From Ardenticatenaceae bacterium (GTDB lineage Bacteria; Chloroflexota; Anaerolineae; Promineifilales; Promineifilaceae): a DNA stretch of 64,000 bases. Location of the stretch: positions 453,395-517,394 of the forward strand of contig JACKCC010000008.1 of assembly GCA_020634245.1 (NCBI GenBank), written 5' to 3'. Position numbers and translations under genes: made by a program. Every line of letters begins with the position of its first letter. The first letter of the stretch is position 1. Below, one piece after another: positions 9,207 to 17,995 of this stretch. The notes beneath the pieces are model-generated. The model made no database searches, was not told where the DNA came from, and saw only the letters and a program-made list of their open reading frames with translations.

Positions 9207-11159
9207 CTAAAAATCGAATAGGTACCACTTGCCGTCGCGCAGGATGAAATTCATGGTCTCCGTCTGGTCGCCATCGGGGCCGAAAAGGAAAGGTAGTTCG
9301 GCGTGGTCGCCATCAATGAAGAGGGAGTCATTGACACGGCCGTTCGCAAAATACGCGCCAAAATCACCCGCCATCTCATGCCCGGCCGTAATTTCGCAAA
9401 TCATCGCTGTATCCCCATCATTTTCCCCTTGCGGATCGCACAAACCGGTTAGATTGGTGTAATCGCCCGTCGCCGCCGCATGGAAAACGGCCAGCAGCAC
9501 CGAGGTTGGATTCTCGTAATCGACGATGAACGGCGCGCCTAACTGCACCCAGAAAGTCAGCGTGTCATTCAAATCCGACGGTTCACTGCTGTAGGCGACG
9601 GCGAATTGTAAATCGTCCAGCACCGTATCCAATTGATTGGCCACCACATTGAGTTGAGCGCGGTTGTAATAGGCACGGCCGTACGCTGCATCCAACGCAA
9701 TCGCCGTTTCCAAATCCGCTCTGGCCGCCGCCACGTCCCCGTTCAGGGCCAGACCGGTTGCCCGGTTAACCAGATAATGAGGATTATCTGGCTGCAACAA
9801 AACTGCTTCATTCATGTCGGCCAGCGCCTGATTGAGGTTACCGGCCTGAGCATAAGCTAAACCGCGATAGTTGTAAGCATCGGCATAATCTGATTGGAGC
9901 ATAATGGCCTGGTTGTAGTCGGCCACAGCATCTTCCAGCCGCCCGGCGATGGCCAGAATCCGGCCCCGTTCAAAATATGCTTCGGCCAGATCGGGCTGAA
10001 GGACGATGGCCTGATTCACATCGGCAAAGGCTTGATCCAGATTGCCTGCTATCCGGTAGGGGATGCTGCGCTTGACGTAGGCAACGGCCGTGTCCGGGTT
10101 GGTGGCAATAATCTCATCATAAAAAGCGACCGCCCCGGCTAAATCCCCGGCCGCCACCAGCGCAATCCCTTCATCGAGTGAACCAGCAGCGCTCAGGCGG
10201 GCAATTTCGGCCTCAACCGCGTCCCGGTTATCCGCATTGGGAACCAATTCCAGATACTTCTCAAAACTGGCAATAGCCTCCTCCGGCTGGCCCATGCGCG
10301 TGTAAACGACAGCCATGTCGATGTAGGTCATCACCAGGCTGGGATCGTAATTTAGCGCTTCTTCGTAGGCTGGAATGGCATCCTCATATTGTTCCAGGTT
10401 GGCATAAGCCAATCCCAGATTGTAATACGCTTTGGCGTTGTCCGGGGTGATGCGCAGCGCTTCGTTCAGCGCCGTGATGCCCTCTTCAAATCGATCCATA
10501 TTGACGTAGGTGCGGCCCAAATTGTTGTGTGCCCAATTATGGTCCGGCTCAAGTGCAATCGCCTCTAAAAATGCAGCTACGGCCTCGTCAAATTGCCCAG
10601 CCTGACCATAAAGAATGCCCATGCTGTTGTAAACATCGGCATCGTCAGGGTTTTCGGCGAGGGCTTGTTCACAAATTTCCAGGGCGTTTTCAGCCCCTTG
10701 CAATGCCAGTGCGCCGCAAAGATTGGACAACGCCAGGGGGTGGTCCGCTTCAAGTGCCAATGCTTTGTCCAGTTCAACGATGGCTTCGTCGTATTTTTCT
10801 TGCGTAAGATAGATGCCACCTAAAGCAGCCAGAGCGTCGGTGTTGTCTGGTTCTTGTTCAAGGGCAGCTTGTAGTTCAATGATGGCCTCGTCGAAATTCT
10901 CGTTTTCAGCCAATGCTATCCCGGTTTCGAGGTGCTCTTTGGCGGTCATGGTTGGTTCGGGGCGAGGGGTGGCTGTTGGTGCCGGTGGTTCATCTTCTTG
11001 CACTGGTGTGTTTATTACGGCCGTTTCCGGTTCTGTCTCAGCGACAGGTTCGGAGCCGCCACACGCCGCCAAAAGCAGCAATGTTATAAGGAGCAGGAGT
11101 AGACACGGCCGTACCCGAGCCTTTGCCCAACGACTGCCAACAAATCGTAACTGTTTCAT
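9207..11159 (-). CDS. TPR-repeat lipoprotein
   Basis: The 650-residue product begins with a basic N-terminus, a leucine-rich stretch and the lipobox LLAAC (Cys about residue 33). It is therefore predicted to be lipid-anchored and to face outside. A proline/threonine/glutamate-rich linker follows to about residue 70. The next part, to about residue 520, is an array of roughly a dozen 34-residue TPR units with the usual AL..EP.....A..N.G..Y pattern. The last 120 residues form a small alpha+beta domain ending in FILRDGKWYLFDF, like NTF2/DUF4878-type domains. TPR arrays bind proteins; the partner is unknown. ATG at 11159 has GGAGG 8 bases upstream. It is convergent with the phosphatase gene. Confidence 0.88.
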   Translation of the reverse strand: MKQLRFVGSRWAKARVRPCLLLLLITLLLLAACGGSEPVAETEPETAVINTPVQEDEPPAPTATPRPEPTMTAKEHLETGIALAENENFDEAIIELQAALEQEPDNTDALAALGGIYLTQEKYDEAIVELDKALALEADHPLALSNLCGALALQGAENALEICEQALAENPDDADVYNSMGILYGQAGQFDEAVAAFLEAIALEPDHNWAHNNLGRTYVNMDRFEEGITALNEALRITPDNAKAYYNLGLAYANLEQYEDAIPAYEEALNYDPSLVMTYIDMAVVYTRMGQPEEAIASFEKYLELVPNADNRDAVEAEIARLSAAGSLDEGIALVAAGDLAGAVAFYDEIIATNPDTAVAYVKRSIPYRIAGNLDQAFADVNQAIVLQPDLAEAYFERGRILAIAGRLEDAVADYNQAIMLQSDYADAYNYRGLAYAQAGNLNQALADMNEAVLLQPDNPHYLVNRATGLALNGDVAAARADLETAIALDAAYGRAYYNRAQLNVVANQLDTVLDDLQFAVAYSSEPSDLNDTLTFWVQLGAPFIVDYENPTSVLLAVFHAAATGDYTNLTGLCDPQGENDGDTAMICEITAGHEMAGDFGAYFANGRVNDSLFIDGDHAELPFLFGPDGDQTETMNFILRDGKWYLFDF

Positions 11160-11296
11160 TTTTGACCTCCATGTTTGAAAATGACACCCCGGGGTTGGTT
11201 CCCTCCGGTGATTGATATGGAAGCATTGTAGCAGAAATCGGTCTCCAACTTTCTTAAGGCAAGCGAGAATTCACGCTGGCATCGTAAAGAAAACAT

Positions 11297-11330
11297 GAAA
11301 AAAGCGGGAAAGATCATATCTTGCCCGCTT
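11297..11330 (-). terminator. Rho-independent terminator of the winged-helix/membrane operon
   Basis: AAGCGGGAAAGAT and ATCTTGCCCGCTT (11302-11330) pair with one mismatch around a CAT loop. The A-run at 11297-11303 gives a T-run on the minus strand just after the hairpin. It sits 27 bases past the stop of the regulator gene. Confidence 0.75.
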
Positions 11331-11356
11331 CTGTGTGAATGGGGTACGGCCGTTAT

Positions 11357-11686
11357 TCAATCCGGCAAATCATTCAACACCGCCTGCATCCCGTTTTTGT
11401 ACGCCTTAAACGCTTCCCGTCCGGCCTCTGTCAGGCTAACCGTCGTGTTCGGCTTCTTGCCCTTATAGCCTTTTTCCAGCGCCACGTACCCCGCTTCCTC
11501 CAGTTTGGAAAGATGCGTAGATAAATTACCCCACGTTAGCCCGGTCAACTGCATCAAAAAAACAAAATCAGCGCTTTCCACCACGTAAAGATAGGTCATC
11601 ACCATTAACCGGGCCGGCGAATGAATCGTGCGATCCAGATCGGCCAGGGGGTGTAGTTCATCGGTGTTCGCTTCAATACCGGCCAT
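11357..11686 (-). CDS. Winged-helix transcriptional regulator
   Basis: The 109-residue product is one winged-helix domain: LDRTIHSPARLMVMTYL (helix 1), VFLMQLTGLTWGNLSTHLSKLEEAGYV (helix-turn-helix) and a basic wing GYKGKKPNTTVSLTEAGREAF. This is the arrangement of the MarR/PadR-like HTH_27 group of small repressors. The ATG at 11686 has GGAGG 7 bases upstream. The gene's start lies two bases before the stop of the upstream membrane-protein gene, so both are one operon. A long perfect inverted repeat at 12372-12400 in the operon's promoter is a likely binding site for this protein (inference). Confidence 0.85.
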   Translation of the reverse strand: MAGIEANTDELHPLADLDRTIHSPARLMVMTYLYVVESADFVFLMQLTGLTWGNLSTHLSKLEEAGYVALEKGYKGKKPNTTVSLTEAGREAFKAYKNGMQAVLNDLPD

Positions 11687-11687
11687 T

Positions 11688-12338
11688 TTACGCCTCCAGA
11701 ACCGGTTCGGGATAATCGCGTAAAAAGCTGGCGAACAGCACCGCGCCAATCACAATCATCGTCATCCCGGCAACAAACATCGGCCAGTGGAAAACAGCGC
11801 CGGTTTCATGCTCTAAAATCGTCGAGGCCAGATTGCCCAACCCCAGCAGCCAGCCGTACAGATGCAATCGGGCGATGTCGAGCACATAAGCCAGGACGCT
11901 GAAAAAGCCAATGATGAGCACGGTAAAAAACATATCCACGTCATAATTGCTCACCCATGACGGCGCGTTAGGCCAAACCGGTTCGGTGATGATGCCGGTG
12001 GTCAGCGATATGCCGACTGCGGTGCTTAGTAAAACCAGAAACGACGTGGCGGCCAGTATTTTACGCATCTGGCGGTTTTGCCGCATGCCGAATTTGACGC
12101 GGCCGAGGCGTGGGGCAACAAATATCTTTCTGACAACCAGGTAAACGGTGATCAAAACGGCCAAAACGCCGATGAACAGCAGAAAGTTGCTCAATGGCCC
12201 CAATCGCAGCCGCAGCAGGGCATAAAAGCTCAAATAGGTGAATTCACCACCCAGTAAAATATCCCACCAGCCGTCCCGAAATTGGGCCAACTTGAAGATG
12301 CTGGTTTCGGCTTCTCTTAAACTCATTTGCTTTGACAT
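11688..12338 (-). CDS. Hypothetical membrane protein in an operon with its regulator
   Basis: The 216-residue product has about six hydrophobic segments (near residues 34-52, 55-75, 95-118, 135-160, 170-185 and 190-208). The N-terminal 30 residues (MSLREAETSIFKLAQFRDGWWD) are charged. No family is recognised. Two adjacent ATG codons exist; I prefer the one at 12338 because GGGAG ends 6 bases upstream. It is the first gene of a two-gene operon with a winged-helix regulator, an arrangement often seen for stress-responsive membrane proteins controlled by their own repressor. Confidence 0.75.
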   Translation of the reverse strand: MSKQMSLREAETSIFKLAQFRDGWWDILLGGEFTYLSFYALLRLRLGPLSNFLLFIGVLAVLITVYLVVRKIFVAPRLGRVKFGMRQNRQMRKILAATSFLVLLSTAVGISLTTGIITEPVWPNAPSWVSNYDVDMFFTVLIIGFFSVLAYVLDIARLHLYGWLLGLGNLASTILEHETGAVFHWPMFVAGMTMIVIGAVLFASFLRDYPEPVLEA

Positions 12339-12365
12339 CATATGCTCCCTACAATAATGAATTAC

Positions 12366-12400
12366 TCTATACAATGTACTTTGAAAAACAAAGTACATTG
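12366..12400 (-). promoter_or_regulatory. Probable operator and -10 of the membrane protein/regulator operon
   Basis: CAATGTACTTTG (12372-12383) and CAAAGTACATTG (12389-12400) form a perfect 12-bp inverted repeat around AAAAA. A TATAGA -10-like box on the minus strand abuts it at 12366-12371, and the first gene starts 28 bases later. A dimeric winged-helix repressor bound here would block the promoter. Autoregulation by the product of 11357-11686 is inference. Confidence 0.65.
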
Positions 12401-12455
12401 AAATATTACAACAAAAGAGCGTCCGTTGTCAAGCAGATTATCGCAAGTCGTTAGG

Positions 12456-12488
12456 AGACCTACGAAGATTGGGCATCCTCGTAGGTCT
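12456..12488. terminator. Hairpin after the GyrI-like gene
   Basis: AGACCTACGA (12456-12465) pairs with TCGTAGGTCT (12479-12488) around a 13-base loop. It begins nine bases past the stop of the minus-strand GyrI-like gene. The arm resembles that of the palindrome at 56331-56364, so both may be members of one repeat family. Confidence 0.55.
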
Positions 12489-12496
12489 GGAAGGGA

Positions 12497-12961
12497 TTAC
12501 TCAGTAATGGGGATGAAAAGGTCTAGTTGCAGTGCTTCCAGCGGTGTGCCGTCGGGACTGAGGTGCTGCTCGAGCCATTGGTGACGGCCGTTGTCATACC
12601 CACTTTCTGCCAACCACTCCACCAACCGCTTCCACGTTGCCGTGATATTTTCCACGCCCACACAGCCGGTCACAGCATACAAACCGCCGGCAAAATCTTG
12701 CACACGAATCTCGCCCTCTGGCTCCACATCCGGGCCAATTTCTAGCCAAAATTCATAGCCATAATTCGGGCTGCCCGATGAGGGATCGGGATTGTTAAAG
12801 CCAAAAATGCGGTGCTTTTCAGGCTCGTCGAGAAAACCTTGCGGCCCGGCCCAGTTCACCAGATTCTGCCAGGCCACCAATTCCGGGCTGGGGCCAAAGC
12901 CATAAGCCGATGCCACGCGCATCGGTTGCAGATTGACAATTCGTACATTTATTTCGTTCAT
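12497..12961 (-). CDS. GyrI-like small-molecule-binding protein
   Basis: The 154-residue product matches the stand-alone effector-binding (GyrI-like/AraC effector) fold: an N-terminal strand with MRVASAYGFGPSPELVAWQ, the central FGFNNPDP and YEFWLEIG pattern, then FAGGLYAVTGC and the final LDLFIPI strand. Such proteins bind small lipophilic ligands, either for sensing or detoxification. The start at 12961 was chosen for GGAG 7 bases upstream. It is divergent from a WYL-domain regulator with a palindromic operator between them; this pairing is common, so the regulator probably controls this gene. Confidence 0.82.
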   Translation of the reverse strand: MNEINVRIVNLQPMRVASAYGFGPSPELVAWQNLVNWAGPQGFLDEPEKHRIFGFNNPDPSSGSPNYGYEFWLEIGPDVEPEGEIRVQDFAGGLYAVTGCVGVENITATWKRLVEWLAESGYDNGRHQWLEQHLSPDGTPLEALQLDLFIPITE

Positions 12962-12983
12962 TTTGTGCTCCATTTGATTCAAG

Positions 12984-13055
12984 GTGGTGCACCACAAGTT
13001 TATTTTGTCGACATTTTCATTATACTACGCTACCCTGACAACTTGTGTCAGGGTA
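12984..13055. promoter_or_regulatory. Divergent control region with two palindromes
   Basis: GTGGTGCACCAC (12984-12995) is a perfect 12-base palindrome. TACCCTGACA (13031-13040), a five-base spacer, and TGTCAGGGTA (13046-13055) form a perfect 10-bp inverted repeat. Both lie in the 157-bp gap between the divergent GyrI-like and WYL regulator genes. The second is the better operator candidate. Confidence 0.6.
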
Positions 13056-13118
13056 TGATTGTATGCTGGGAGAAAAATAGCGGGGATTAAAGGATTTTGG
13101 GATTGATGGAGAATTATC

Positions 13119-14078
13119 ATGCGGGCGGATCGACTTTTGTCATTGTTGATGTTATTGCAGACACGGGGACGGATGACGGCCGTTTCCCTTTCACAAGAAC
13201 TCGAAGTATCAGAACGTACCATTTACCGCGACATCAACGCCTTGAGTGCGGCGGGCGTACCCATTTACGGCGAACCGGGGCGAGAGGGCGGCTACAGCCT
13301 GCTGGACAGCTACCGCACCAGCCTCACCGGCCTCAATGAAGGCGAGGTGCGGGCGCTGTTCATGATGCAGATTCCTGATGCGCTGGCCCAGTTGGGTGTG
13401 GGGCAGGAATTGAAAGCGGCTATGCTCAAGCTCACAGCGGCCCTACCCGCCGCCCGCCGCGCCGATGAGGAAAAGGTGCGGCAGCGGTTTTATCTGGATT
13501 CGACGCCGTGGAATGTGGGGGAAACGGCCGTGCCCCATCTCCAAACCGTTCATCAAGCCGTCTGGCAGTCACAAAAGCTGCAAATCAGCTTCCGCCTGCC
13601 CTACCACAACATCGAATTGCAGCATTTGGTCGAACCGTACGGGCTGGTTGCCAAAGCCAGCACCTGGTATCTGGTTTACCGGCGCGACGGCTTCCGCGTT
13701 CAGCGCGTCGCCGACTTGTTGGCGGCCCAACCGGTCGATGAAACCTTTGAACGGCAAGCCGATTTTGATCTGGCGGCGTTTTGGCAAGATTGGTGCGCCC
13801 GGCAGGAAGCCAACCGCTGTTTGTATCCGGTTACGGTGCGGATTGCCCCTCATTTTATTGCCGAATTGCCATATCATTTCGGCAAGGAAGTCAATCAACA
13901 AATCACCCCTGGTTCTTTTACAGATTGGATAACGATAACGTTGAACTTCGCTTCATTGGCAGCGGCGCGATCCCGGCTGCTGGGTTTTGGCGGAGCCATT
14001 GAGGTGCTGGAACCCCGTGCCCTGCGGACCAGCATCCAGGATTACGCTGCGCAAATCATGGCGCTTTATTCAGCGTAA
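13119..14078 (+). CDS. WYL-domain transcriptional regulator (YafY type)
   Basis: The 319-residue product starts with a DeoR-type helix-turn-helix: ADRLLSLLMLLQTRGRMTA, then LSQELEVSERTIYRDINALSAAG and the wing PIYGEPGREGGYSLL (residues 1-60). After a helical linker comes the WYL domain at about 145-235, with LQISFRL, EPYGLVAKASTWYLVYRRDG and FRVQRVADL, followed by a WCX-like extension to the end. WYL domains sense ligands, probably nucleotides or nucleic acid. The ATG at 13119 has GGAG 9 bases upstream. It is divergent from the GyrI-like gene, with the inverted repeat at 13031-13055 as the likely site of action. It meets the STAND gene tail to tail, 3 bases apart. Confidence 0.9.
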   Translation: MRADRLLSLLMLLQTRGRMTAVSLSQELEVSERTIYRDINALSAAGVPIYGEPGREGGYSLLDSYRTSLTGLNEGEVRALFMMQIPDALAQLGVGQELKAAMLKLTAALPAARRADEEKVRQRFYLDSTPWNVGETAVPHLQTVHQAVWQSQKLQISFRLPYHNIELQHLVEPYGLVAKASTWYLVYRRDGFRVQRVADLLAAQPVDETFERQADFDLAAFWQDWCARQEANRCLYPVTVRIAPHFIAELPYHFGKEVNQQITPGSFTDWITITLNFASLAAARSRLLGFGGAIEVLEPRALRTSIQDYAAQIMALYSA

Positions 14079-14081
14079 AAA

Positions 14082-16796
14082 TCAGCCCATTTTGGCTAAC
14101 ATATTTTGGATTTTGTCGATTTCGGAGCGGATGTTGAGCCGTTGGAACAGATTGAGGGCTTGATGAAGAGTGGACACGGCCGTTTCCCGGTCCCCCTTCT
14201 CTGCTAACACCTCACCCAGCAGCCGCAGGGCATACGCCTCCATAAAACTGTCCGAATTGCTGGCTGCCACTTCCTGCGACTGCCGCAAAAAGCCTTCAGC
14301 AGCGGCAAAATCTCCCTGCGCCCGGCGAATCAATCCCAATGTGTACAAGGCATATGGATAGGGGTGCGTTTCCTCAAACGACAACGTTTTGCGGGCGTAA
14401 AATTCCGCCTGCGCCAGATTACCGATTTCGTAATACGATTCGGCAATGTTAGAAGCGATAACCCCGGCGTAGTAGGGGATTTTGGCCTGCTCAAAGAAGG
14501 GCAGCGACTGTTGGCCAATGGCAATAACCTGCTCAAATTCGCCGGCTTGAAAATGAATCCCCACCAACGAACTGCGCGCTTTCTCCCAATTTAGCCGGTC
14601 GCCAATGGCGTCGTAATAATCCAGGGCGGCCTGCAAATGCTGCTGTGCCTCATCCAACCGGGATTGATGGATGAGCAGGTTGGTTATTTCGCGATTGGTT
14701 TGGGCCACGCCCGCCTCATGGCCGATGCTGCGCGCCAGCAGCAGCGCCCGCTGGTAGGCCAGATACGCTTCGTCGTAATTGCCCTGCTGCTCGTGGATTT
14801 GGCCCTGCAAGTTTTCGGTGGTGTATTGGGCCAGACGGGCTTCCTGGACGGCATCCTGCATCTGCCACTGCTGAATGTGGATGACGGCCCGCCGCTGCCG
14901 ATAACGCACCAACTGCTGCTGCAATCGGGTAATGACCGCCAGACCATCATCCAATTTTTTCAGCGCGTTTTGTGGATAGCCCAGTGAATTGAGGAACGTG
15001 CCTTGCAGCAGGTGGGCTTGCACGGCCGTTTCGCTGTCCTCGCGCCATTTTACGGCCGTTAACTCGGCCAAGCCCTGCTCCGTTTGTCCCACCAGTTGGT
15101 ACAGTTCGCCCCTGATTAAGGCCAGCGCTTGCGCTTCCGCCTCCGGCAGGTGGCGCGATGAGAGCTGCTCAAAGAAGGCCAATGCCGCCGCCCCCTGACC
15201 GCGCTTAATTTCCTGCTCGCGGTAGGGATACCAGACCTGAACGGCTGCGGCTGTTTCGCCACCGTGGAAGAAATGATGCGCCGCCGCCGTATATTCGCCG
15301 CGCTCGGCGCGGATACCAGCCGCCGCCAGATGAGCTTGCTCCCGCGCTTCGGCCGGCAGGCGCTGATGATCTTCATAAACCAGATCGCGAACAATTGGCA
15401 AAAGGGAAATTGCCCCCGGCCCATCCCGCTGCAAAATGTGGCGGGTGGCCAAACTGTCTAGCACGGCCGTTGCCTGGGGGAAGGCGTCGGTCGGGGCCGG
15501 GCTGCGAAAAACGGCGATTTGCTGCAAAAAGTGGCGTTCATCCGGTGCCAGCGACTGCCAGAAGCGGGCAAACAATGTCTGGAACACGGCCGTTTTGGGC
15601 AAACCAATCAATATCTCATCAAGGGAACGGCCGTTCCGTGCCAAAGCCACACACAGCCAGATCATCCGGGCATTGCCGCCGGTGATGGTTTGCAAACGTT
15701 GAACATCGCTTGCGGTGTGGGCGACATTATTTTGCACCAGAAACGTCTGTACTTGCTCCGGGGTCAATCCCGCCGGAGTGAAATGGGCATCCGTCAAAAT
15801 ATTGACCTGCTGGCCGATTAGAATGACCGGAGCCAGGCCGCGCAAACTTTCCAAAAAGGCCAGAAGCTGCTGCTGATCCGGCGTCACTTTCTCCGGATCC
15901 GTTATCAGGCGGTCAACTTCGTCAATACACAAAAGCGGCTTGGGATCGAGGGCGTGCAGCGCACCGCGAACCTGCTCCAGTGCCAGATGTCGATTATCGG
16001 CCTGGCCATGATCGGCCACAAGCTGCAGCCACAATCCCGATTCTCCCTGCTGGTGCAAAAAATAACCCAGGGAAAAGAGCAAACTGCTCAACTGGTCGTT
16101 GAGGGTAGGCCAAAACGTGAACCAGAACACGGGTGACTGTGACCATGCCGTGGCCACAGCCGCCGCCAGCGCCGTTTTGCCAGCGCCCCCCATCCCGGTA
16201 ATGGCGACGGTGCGCTGTTTTTGTAATTCCTGCCAACATTGGTTGATGAGGGGTTCCCGGCCAATGAGTTGGCCTTCAAATTGGGGCGGCCGTTCCAGGC
16301 GGAAGGTGGGCTGGAGCAGATTGATGAGCGCTTCGCCCAATGCGCCGCGCGCGGCCTTGATGTGGTTGAAGTACGGCCCACGCCCTACGCCCAAATAATC
16401 ACGAATGGCCTGCTCGCTGTCGGCTGGCGGATTGGCGCGCGGCCGGAAATAGCGGCGTAAATAGCGCAAATCCAGCAGCAGGAAATGATAACGACTGCCG
16501 CTATTGCCTTCTTCCTGGCGGGCTTCTTGTACGGCCGTTTCCAATTCCTGGCGTGATATTGGCAAAGGGCCGCCCCACAAACTATCGGCCGCCTGATGGA
16601 TAACTTGCTGCAAGGCCCGACCGCGTCCTTCTGCCGTATGTCCCGCTTCGCCGCCAGTTAAGGCAGTACCTAAAAAGTAAGGGGCGGCCAGCGGTGATTC
16701 CCGGCCCAGCCAGCGTGGATCGTGGAAATTATTTAGGGCTAACCGGAGTTGGTCAAAATATAGACCTGCTGAATCAGATTGTTTTGCTGCACCCAT
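14082..16796 (-). CDS. STAND-class NTPase with TPR tail and possible N-terminal HTH
   Basis: The 904-residue product is a signal-transduction ATPase. The Walker A motif GMGGAGKTAL is at about residue 199, Walker B LLCIDEVDRL at about 300, a sensor region ending VILIGQQVN, and a winged-helix-like part with GGNARMIWL at about 380. From about residue 480 to the end it is alpha-helical TPR repeats. Before the ATPase, EQAIRDYLGVGRGPYFNHIK (about 128-147) resembles the helix-turn-helix found in front of many Chloroflexota STAND proteins. No LuxR domain is present at the C-terminus. It may be a transcription activator; the direct repeats in the gap to the divergent secreted-protein gene are candidate sites. 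SD is weak (GAAAG before ATG 16796). Confidence 0.85.
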   Translation of the reverse strand: MGAAKQSDSAGLYFDQLRLALNNFHDPRWLGRESPLAAPYFLGTALTGGEAGHTAEGRGRALQQVIHQAADSLWGGPLPISRQELETAVQEARQEEGNSGSRYHFLLLDLRYLRRYFRPRANPPADSEQAIRDYLGVGRGPYFNHIKAARGALGEALINLLQPTFRLERPPQFEGQLIGREPLINQCWQELQKQRTVAITGMGGAGKTALAAAVATAWSQSPVFWFTFWPTLNDQLSSLLFSLGYFLHQQGESGLWLQLVADHGQADNRHLALEQVRGALHALDPKPLLCIDEVDRLITDPEKVTPDQQQLLAFLESLRGLAPVILIGQQVNILTDAHFTPAGLTPEQVQTFLVQNNVAHTASDVQRLQTITGGNARMIWLCVALARNGRSLDEILIGLPKTAVFQTLFARFWQSLAPDERHFLQQIAVFRSPAPTDAFPQATAVLDSLATRHILQRDGPGAISLLPIVRDLVYEDHQRLPAEAREQAHLAAAGIRAERGEYTAAAHHFFHGGETAAAVQVWYPYREQEIKRGQGAAALAFFEQLSSRHLPEAEAQALALIRGELYQLVGQTEQGLAELTAVKWREDSETAVQAHLLQGTFLNSLGYPQNALKKLDDGLAVITRLQQQLVRYRQRRAVIHIQQWQMQDAVQEARLAQYTTENLQGQIHEQQGNYDEAYLAYQRALLLARSIGHEAGVAQTNREITNLLIHQSRLDEAQQHLQAALDYYDAIGDRLNWEKARSSLVGIHFQAGEFEQVIAIGQQSLPFFEQAKIPYYAGVIASNIAESYYEIGNLAQAEFYARKTLSFEETHPYPYALYTLGLIRRAQGDFAAAEGFLRQSQEVAASNSDSFMEAYALRLLGEVLAEKGDRETAVSTLHQALNLFQRLNIRSEIDKIQNMLAKMG

Positions 16797-16870
16797 CTTT
16801 CAACCAGTGGCTCATTCCGATATTTTGCAACCTTACGCATCGTTTGCCTGATAACTAACTTACAGCCAAA

Positions 16871-16923
16871 CAGGACAAAATCGCTTAAAATCAGGACAAA
16901 AATCCCCCTCATCCCATTATGAT
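16871..16923 (+). promoter_or_regulatory. Promoter with 21-bp-spaced direct repeats (copy 1)
   Basis: CAGGACAAAA occurs at 16871 and again at 16892, exactly 21 bp apart (two helical turns). A -10-like TATGAT lies at 16918-16923, so the second repeat overlaps the -35 position. The same arrangement recurs at 17860. This is typical of an activator that binds direct repeats, here between the divergent STAND gene and the secreted-protein gene. Confidence 0.6.
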
Positions 16924-16981
16924 TGACTTATTTCGTAGATGATACCATGTATTTTGATGAATGAATAAGGAGCGTGTGTGC

Positions 16982-17773
16982 ATGAATAGAAAAACGTATC
17001 GGTTGTCGGCTTTATTTGCAGCGGTAGTATTTGTTGGCCTTTCTTTGTTTTTGACGGCTCGCCCGGCGGCGGCTGTTACTCCCTGGGTGAAGTGGCGAAT
17101 TGATTTCACTTATCCGGGGAAACTGGATGCTTTGTTGGTCGTGGAGAGAGGCTATACCAATCAATCGGGCGACCACATTGTTGTTGATGTTGTGCAGGAA
17201 CTGCTGACGTGCCAGAGCGTCGGCAATCCTGTTCTCCAAAATGGCAAAGCTATTTTAGATGGCAGTAGTTATTTCCAATGTACAATGCCCAGTGTCAAGG
17301 CGATTGCCGCGCAAGAATGGCAAATGACTATTGCTGATTCCTGCTCCAGTAAACGGCCGTATGTCATCGGACGCGCTTCCATCGAGGGCAGTCCCGCCGA
17401 TTTCACGCCGAGCAACCCCGTTTTTTACCGCGAAGATATCCAATTCGGCATTCCGTTGGACGTGTCAACGCAGAAAGCCAAACTAGCGATGACAATTGAT
17501 CAGGCTTTGGCTCAAAGTGATCTCTTCGCCATTGCCCCGGCCGCGCAGCAGTTTGTCGGCTATTTTGCCCGCTCTGGCCCGGCAACGTATGCGCCACACT
17601 TTTTTGTAGATGGCACGAGTCTGGCTCCCACGCCAGCCGCCGTTACGCCGTCGATGTTCCTGACCACATTAGAAACGACGATTTATTTAGGCCATTCCCC
17701 GGTTTCAGGCGATTCTTTCGAAGGGACATTGGGGCCGCTGCGGGTTGATCCGGTTTGTACCGGGACTGGATAA
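16982..17773 (+). CDS. Secreted hypothetical protein
   Basis: The 263-residue product has a classical signal peptide: basic MNRKTYR, a hydrophobic stretch to about residue 30, and a likely cleavage at ARPAAA-VTP. The mature part is beta-rich with six cysteines, including CQS, CTM, SCSS and a final VCTG, which may form disulfides. No family was recognised. ATG at 16982 has AAGGAG at 9-10 bases; an in-frame ATG 21 bases earlier lacks a site. The upstream promoter carries two CAGGACAAAA repeats and a strong terminator follows at 17805, so it is probably a single-gene transcript, possibly activated by the adjacent STAND protein. Confidence 0.8.
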   Translation: MNRKTYRLSALFAAVVFVGLSLFLTARPAAAVTPWVKWRIDFTYPGKLDALLVVERGYTNQSGDHIVVDVVQELLTCQSVGNPVLQNGKAILDGSSYFQCTMPSVKAIAAQEWQMTIADSCSSKRPYVIGRASIEGSPADFTPSNPVFYREDIQFGIPLDVSTQKAKLAMTIDQALAQSDLFAIAPAAQQFVGYFARSGPATYAPHFFVDGTSLAPTPAAVTPSMFLTTLETTIYLGHSPVSGDSFEGTLGPLRVDPVCTGTG

Positions 17774-17804
17774 CGGCCGTTCCCCTCCCACATTTTACTT
17801 CTTC

Positions 17805-17840
17805 AAGCCGGATGCCTGACCCGCATCCGGCTTTTTTATT
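17805..17840 (+). terminator. Rho-independent terminator
   Basis: AAGCCGGATGC (17805-17815) and GCATCCGGCTT (17823-17833) form an 11-bp stem with a 7-base loop, followed by a T-run. It starts 32 bases after the secreted-protein stop. Confidence 0.9.
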
Positions 17841-17859
17841 TCCATAACCTCGCGCAAGT

Positions 17860-17908
17860 CAGGACAAAACCCCCGTTTAGCAGGACAAATCGACGCTGTT
17901 CTCATGTT
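17860..17908 (+). promoter_or_regulatory. Promoter with 21-bp-spaced direct repeats (copy 2)
   Basis: CAGGACAAAA at 17860 and CAGGACAAAT at 17881 again lie 21 bp apart, as in the element at 16871. A CATGTT -10-like hexamer at 17903 follows. This probably drives the small ORF at 17996 and the gene at 18115. Confidence 0.55.
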
Positions 17909-17995
17909 AGCCTTTCTCTCGTGTGTAGGTAACTGTTTGACGGCCGAATAAACGCTTTAGTGGTAACGGCCGTCACCCAATCAAAGGAGAACCTG

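Noticed and set aside
14082..16796. LuxR/MalT-family regulator
   Set aside because: The ATPase and TPR parts fit, but there is no C-terminal LuxR helix-turn-helix; the only DNA-binding candidate is N-terminal.
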